Shown here: positions 6,562 through 9,636 of the stretch, in pieces
Position numbering within the stretch: the first letter of the stretch is position 1
How the letters are laid out: each line of letters starts with the position of its first letter
Assembly (NCBI GenBank): GCA_002367335.1
Contig: DFBI01000212.1
Location: 26,903 to 36,538 of the forward strand
DNA length: 9,636 nt
Direction of reading: 5' to 3'
From: Syntrophaceae bacterium UBA3084
GTDB lineage: Bacteria; Desulfobacterota; Syntrophia; Syntrophales; UBA6807
Program-made: the position numbers and the translations under genes
The notes under the pieces: model-generated
Databases searched by the model: none
Told to the model about the DNA's origin: nothing
What the model saw: the letters and a program-made list of their open reading frames with translations, nothing else

Positions 6562-6822
6562 ATGGCAGAAAAAAAGATTGGTGAAGTAGTAAAGTTTTTT
6601 GTGAAACCAGGTGTCGCGGCAGTCAAGGTAACTTCGGGGGAACTGAGTATCGGAGACACCGTCAGGTACACAGGTCATACTACCGATTTTGAAGAGAAGC
6701 TTGATTCAATGGAAATTGACAATGAGCAAATTGAAAAAGCGGTAGAGGGCGATTATATAGGTGTTAAGGTTTCTGACCGTGTTCGTCCAGGAGATGAGAT
6801 GTTTAAAGTAACACCTGATTAA
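6562..6822 (+). CDS. Stand-alone EF-Tu domain 2-like protein
   Basis: This 86-aa protein begins MAEKKIGEVVKFFVKPGVAA and reads as a single translation-factor beta-barrel (EF-Tu/IF2 domain 2 fold). It has the hallmarks of that fold: an opening GEVVKFF strand, GELSIGDTVRYTGHTTDF, then SMEIDNEQIEKAVEGDYIGV and the closing RVRPGDEMFKV. No GTPase domain is present, and none is encoded nearby. Small proteins of this kind are annotated in databases as translation elongation factor-like; their function is not established. It is not membrane-bound or secreted as far as can be seen. AGGAG at 6551-6555 gives a strong Shine-Dalgarno (6-nt spacing), supporting ATG 6562. It forms its own transcription unit after the ribosomal terminator. 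I am confident it is a gene and of the fold, not of the role. Confidence 0.88.
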   Translation: MAEKKIGEVVKFFVKPGVAAVKVTSGELSIGDTVRYTGHTTDFEEKLDSMEIDNEQIEKAVEGDYIGVKVSDRVRPGDEMFKVTPD

Positions 6823-7255
6823 CCTTAAAACGCTCCATTATGCCGAATGCCGACACGGAGTATAATGGAAACCAACTCTTACAACGCAGCTTTAAGGCTG
6901 ATGGGGGCATCGGCCCCTGCATATAGTGGGATCCGTTCTCCGAACAGGCAAATGCTGTGTGTCTGGATAGTCTTCAGAAAAATCAGGGAGTTATATAAAA
7001 TTCGGCCAAACAAGTTACTTCCTGATGGCTGCAAAGCCGCAAAGACTGAGAAACGAGTAATGAGGATTATAAAAAATAAAGGTCTTTTTCTTGATCCTTT
7101 GCCCTTATACCTTGTGCCTTTTCACTACCCATTGCCATAACCCTCCGGACGTAACTTTATTAACCCTCATAAAAAAAGTGGTCGAAGCGGGAAGAAGGTC
7201 CTCCGGCTTCAATCCTTATTAGTAATCTTCTGTTCAAGGTGCCCTTCGATGGGAT
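6823..7255. other. Gene-free region with several potential RNA hairpins
   Basis: No convincing gene is visible on either strand. Several inverted repeats are present. TCCATTAT (6834-6841) pairs with ATAATGGA (6862-6869). GGGGC (6904-6908) pairs with GCCCC (6913-6917). TCTGGA (6962-6967) pairs with TTCAGA (6973-6978). ATCAGGGAGTTA (6982-6993) pairs with TTACTTCCTGAT (7015-7026). GGCT (7027-7030) pairs with AGCC (7035-7038) around a GCAA loop. From about 7081 to 7137 the strand is pyrimidine-rich, with degenerate CCTTTGCC-like words. The region ends at a recombinase relic. It may be a structured RNA, an untranslated region or decayed mobile DNA. Confidence 0.5.
6982..7026 (+). repeat. 12-nt imperfect inverted repeat (possible long stem)
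   Basis: ATCAGGGAGTTA (6982-6993) and TTACTTCCTGAT (7015-7026) can form 11 of 12 pairs, one of them G-U, with a 21-nt loop. The GGCT-GCAA-AGCC mini-hairpin follows directly. CGGC in the loop (7003-7006) could also pair with GCCG (7036-7039), a possible pseudoknot. Strand and function are unknown. Confidence 0.4.
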
Positions 7256-7472
7256 TTGAAACAGCCTGTGTTTGTAAAACGTATCTCAATTCACACTCTG
7301 CGTCACAGTTATGCCACATATCTGTTGGAAGCAGGAGTAAACATTTGTCATATCCGGCAGCATCCAGGCTATCACAACCAGCCGAATCGTAAGGGAAAAC
7401 AGCGAATACTGTGTGGTTGCCATTACCCGCAATGTCGAAGACGTGAAAGCGCTATTTGTTTCTGTTCCTTAG
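7256..7472 (+). pseudogene. Broken tyrosine recombinase/integrase C-terminal fragment
   Basis: From 7256 the frame reads KRISIHTLRHSYATYLLEAG (7277-7336), the HxxR box of the phage-integrase/XerCD family; HTLRH is at 7292-7306. It continues VNICHIRQHPGYHN, where the family normally has a LGH motif. Here the catalytic His appears as Tyr (a CAT-to-TAT type change) and Leu as Pro. After about 7370 the frame loses similarity, while another frame reads YCVVAITRNVEDVKALF and stops at TAG 7470-7472. That looks like the true C-terminus, with the nucleophile Tyr at 7407-7409. So there is a frameshift between about 7370 and 7406. The N-terminal two thirds, including the first catalytic Arg, are absent upstream. 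It is a dead remnant of an integrase of unknown element; no att sites were found. Confidence 0.82.
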
Positions 7473-7621
7473 TGGTCGGTGACTATCTTTACCTCAAATC
7501 TGCAAAAATTCTTGAAAAGATATAATCTCACTTTGATTGTCGCAAAAATTTATGATAGAAAATAACTTCGATTATTTACAGAAATTGCCGGACATTACAA
7601 CTCATGGCATTGGAGATATCT
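7473..7621 (+). other. Short intergenic leader before leuS
   Basis: This AT-rich 149-nt stretch contains TATAAT (7521-7526) and TATGAT (7551-7556), but neither has a well-spaced -35 box. I see no T-box features (no specifier stem, no antiterminator sequence) or other known riboswitch that would regulate leuS. Confidence 0.35.
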
Positions 7622-9636
7622 ATGGAAAGAAAATACAACCCCATAATGATTGAAGAAAAATGGCAAAAACGCTGGGAAGAAGAAAAGACTTTTCATGTAA
7701 CAGAAGACACCGATAAGGAAAAATACTATTTGCTGGAGATGTTTCCATACCCCTCAGGAAAAATCCATATGGGTCATGTAAGAAACTACACCATCGGCGA
7801 TGTTGTTGCACGGTACAAGAAGATGAAGGGATATAATGTGCTCCATCCCATCGGTTGGGATTCATTTGGCATGCCGGCGGAAAATGCAGCCATAGATCAT
7901 GGCGTTCCTCCGGCAAAATGGACAAATGAAAACATTGATGCCATGAAAAAACAGCTCAAGAGAATGGGATTCAGTTATGACTGGGACAGGGAAATCTCCA
8001 CATGTGGGGTTGATTATTATAAATGGGAACAGCTCTTCTTCCTCTGGATGTATAAAAAGGGTTTGGCATACAAAAAAGGCGCAACCGTCAACTGGTGCCC
8101 CAAGTGCCAGACTGTTCTGGCAAATGAACAGGTTGAAGCAGGATTGTGCTGGAGATGCGGCACTGAGGTCGAAGAACAATATCTTGAACAATGGTTTTTC
8201 CGTATTACCGATTACGTGGAAGAACTTCTCGATTACTGTGATAAGCTCCCCGGCTGGCCTGAAAGAGTTCTTACGATGCAGAAGAACTGGATCGGGAAAA
8301 GCTACGGATGCGAGATCGTTTTTCCCATGGCAGATTCCAATGATGTCATCAAGGTTTTCACCACAAGACAGGACACCATATTCGGTGCTACATTCATGCT
8401 TATTGCTGCCGAACATCCCCTGGTTATGGAACTGGTAAGGGGAAAAGAAAGAGAACCGGAAGTCAGAGAATTTGTTGAGCGCATAAAAAAACAGGATAAA
8501 ATGATGAGGACCGCCGATTATTATAAAAAGGAGGGTATATCCCTGGATGCATACTGTCTGAATCCTGTAACCGAAAAGAAGATGCCCATTTATGCCGCCA
8601 ATTTTGTTCTGGCAGATTACGGAACCGGTTGTGTTATGGCCGTTCCGACTCATGACCAGCGTGACTTCGAATTTGCCAGAAAGTATGGTCTCGAGCTGAT
8701 CGTTGTCATACAGAATCCTGATCATCCCCTGGATGTTGCAACAATGACCGAAGCCTATGTGGATGAAGGAATCCTAATCAATTCGGAGCAGTTCAACGGC
8801 ATGGAAAATATGAAGGCCCTCGATGGTATAGCTGACTACTTGAGTTTCATTGGACGAGGGAAAAAGACCATTGAATATCGTTTGAGGGACTGGGGAATAT
8901 CCAGGCAGAGATACTGGGGATCTCCCATTCCCATTATTCACTGTGAGAAATGCGGCGCCGTACCTGTTCCCGAAGAAGATCTTCCTGTTGTCCTTCCTGA
9001 GGATGTGGAATTAACGGGTGAGGGGGGATCTCCCCTTGTAAGTATCAAATCATTTGTTGAAACGACATGTCCCAACTGCAACGGTCCGGCAAAACGGGAA
9101 ACCGACACCATGGATACATTTGTCGAATCATCCTGGTATTTTGACCGGTTTTGCTCACCCCACTTCGATGAAAAACCGGGGCTTGATAAAGAAGCTGTTA
9201 ATTACTGGATGCCCGTTGATCAGTATATCGGTGGGATTGAGCATGCTATCCTTCACCTGCTTTACTCGAGATTCTATACAAAGGTACTGAGAGATTTCGG
9301 TGTCTTCAATTTCGACGAACCCTTCACCAATCTGCTTACCCAGGGAATGGTCTGCAAGGAAACCGAAAGATGCAAAGAACATGGATATCTTTATCCTGAG
9401 GAGGTAAAGGACGGGAAATGTGTGCACTGTGGACTCAATGTCAAGATCGGTAAAACAGAAAAGATGTCCAAGTCCCTGAAAAATGTCGTTGATCCGGACT
9501 ATATAATTCGTGAATATGGTTCTGACACGGCCAGGATATTCTGCCTTTTTGCGGCGCCGCCTGAGAAGGATCTGGAATGGAGTGATCAGGGAGTCGAAGG
9601 GTCATTCCGGTTTCTCAACAGGGTGTGGCGCATTGT
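7622..9636 (+). CDS. leuS: Leucyl-tRNA synthetase, 5' part
   Basis: LeuRS charges tRNA-Leu with leucine and edits mischarged products in the cytoplasm. 671 complete codons are present, and the gene runs off the window (family length is about 800-870). The start ATG 7622 has GGAGA at 7612-7616; an in-frame ATG at 7604 is less likely because it lacks a Shine-Dalgarno. Class I motifs are the HIGH box HMGH (residues 49-52) and KMSKS (614-618). The CP1 editing domain has TTRQDT at 247-252 and HDQRD at 344-348, in line with E. coli Thr252 and Asp345. A zinc knuckle is formed by Cys159/162/176/179. Further Cys pairs are 441/444 and 483/486, and another possible set is 578/584/600/603 just before KMSKS. 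The motif EKDLEWSDQGVEGSFRFLNR near the end is typical. It uses more C- and G-ending codons than the ribosomal genes upstream. Confidence 0.97.
   Translation, partial: MERKYNPIMIEEKWQKRWEEEKTFHVTEDTDKEKYYLLEMFPYPSGKIHMGHVRNYTIGDVVARYKKMKGYNVLHPIGWDSFGMPAENAAIDHGVPPAKWTNENIDAMKKQLKRMGFSYDWDREISTCGVDYYKWEQLFFLWMYKKGLAYKKGATVNWCPKCQTVLANEQVEAGLCWRCGTEVEEQYLEQWFFRITDYVEELLDYCDKLPGWPERVLTMQKNWIGKSYGCEIVFPMADSNDVIKVFTTRQDTIFGATFMLIAAEHPLVMELVRGKEREPEVREFVERIKKQDKMMRTADYYKKEGISLDAYCLNPVTEKKMPIYAANFVLADYGTGCVMAVPTHDQRDFEFARKYGLELIVVIQNPDHPLDVATMTEAYVDEGILINSEQFNGMENMKALDGIADYLSFIGRGKKTIEYRLRDWGISRQRYWGSPIPIIHCEKCGAVPVPEEDLPVVLPEDVELTGEGGSPLVSIKSFVETTCPNCNGPAKRETDTMDTFVESSWYFDRFCSPHFDEKPGLDKEAVNYWMPVDQYIGGIEHAILHLLYSRFYTKVLRDFGVFNFDEPFTNLLTQGMVCKETERCKEHGYLYPEEVKDGKCVHCGLNVKIGKTEKMSKSLKNVVDPDYIIREYGSDTARIFCLFAAPPEKDLEWSDQGVEGSFRFLNRVWRI

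Noticed and set aside
7027..7060. GCAAAGCC word reminiscent of a GEMM (c-di-GMP) riboswitch
   Set aside because: The other conserved GEMM blocks and the two-helix architecture are missing, and no suitable downstream gene follows.
6847..7140. Open frame of 97 codons on the + strand after the EF-Tu-domain-2 gene
   Set aside because: No Shine-Dalgarno before its ATG, no recognisable domain, unnatural composition, and it runs through several inverted repeats and a pyrimidine-rich repeat.
7184..7210. Inverted repeat GAAGCGGGA / TCCGGCTTC
   Set aside because: One mismatch in nine with a 9-nt loop, no T-tract and no gene to end; judged chance or decayed sequence.
7201..7216. T-arm-like sequence GGCTTCAATCC suggesting a tRNA
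   Set aside because: No matching acceptor, D or anticodon stems could be found around it, and the T-stem does not pair.
7862..8725. Long open frame (287 codons) on the - strand
   Set aside because: It lies wholly antisense to leuS, whose motifs are unambiguous; its composition is that of a shadow frame.

Overview
The window is bacterial chromosome. It holds the 3' part of a spc-type ribosomal protein operon fused to the alpha operon, followed by a gene-poor stretch with decayed sequence and then the start of leuS. The alpha subunit N-terminus (MQKNWRSLIKPRRIEVD), the Zn-binding forms of uS4 and bL36, and the LeuRS style all fit a Desulfobacterota (old Deltaproteobacteria) relative of moderate GC, perhaps near the Syntrophia. 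This placement is by recall of family sequences, not by a search.

Layout. 1-186 is the tail of rplR. A long gap with two hairpins leads to rpsE, rpmD, rplO and secY (to 2762), which are packed tightly and partly overlap. Between secY and infA, where adk and/or map often sit in related genomes, there is only a 3' relic of map (about 2764-2898). Then follow infA, rpmJ, rpsM, rpsK, rpsD, rpoA and rplQ (to 6278). A strong intrinsic terminator (6331-6359) closes the operon. All genes are on the + strand, several have TTG or GTG starts, and most have a clear Shine-Dalgarno sequence.

Beyond the terminator, a leader of about 200 nt with promoter-like and dyad elements precedes a stand-alone 86-aa protein with the fold signature of EF-Tu domain 2 (6562-6822). 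Next comes about 430 nt without a convincing gene but with several potential RNA hairpins, then a broken tyrosine recombinase fragment (7256-7472, frameshifted), and finally leuS (7622 to the window end, 671 complete codons, incomplete).

How the genes work together: almost everything supports translation (ribosomal proteins of both subunits, IF-1, LeuRS), with RNA polymerase alpha and the SecY translocon channel co-transcribed in the classical order. I did not find a clearly new multi-gene system. The points most worth a second look are the map relic, the paired and possibly competing hairpins before rpsE, the orphan EF-Tu-domain-2 protein with its structured leader, and the structured, recombinase-scarred intergenic region before leuS.
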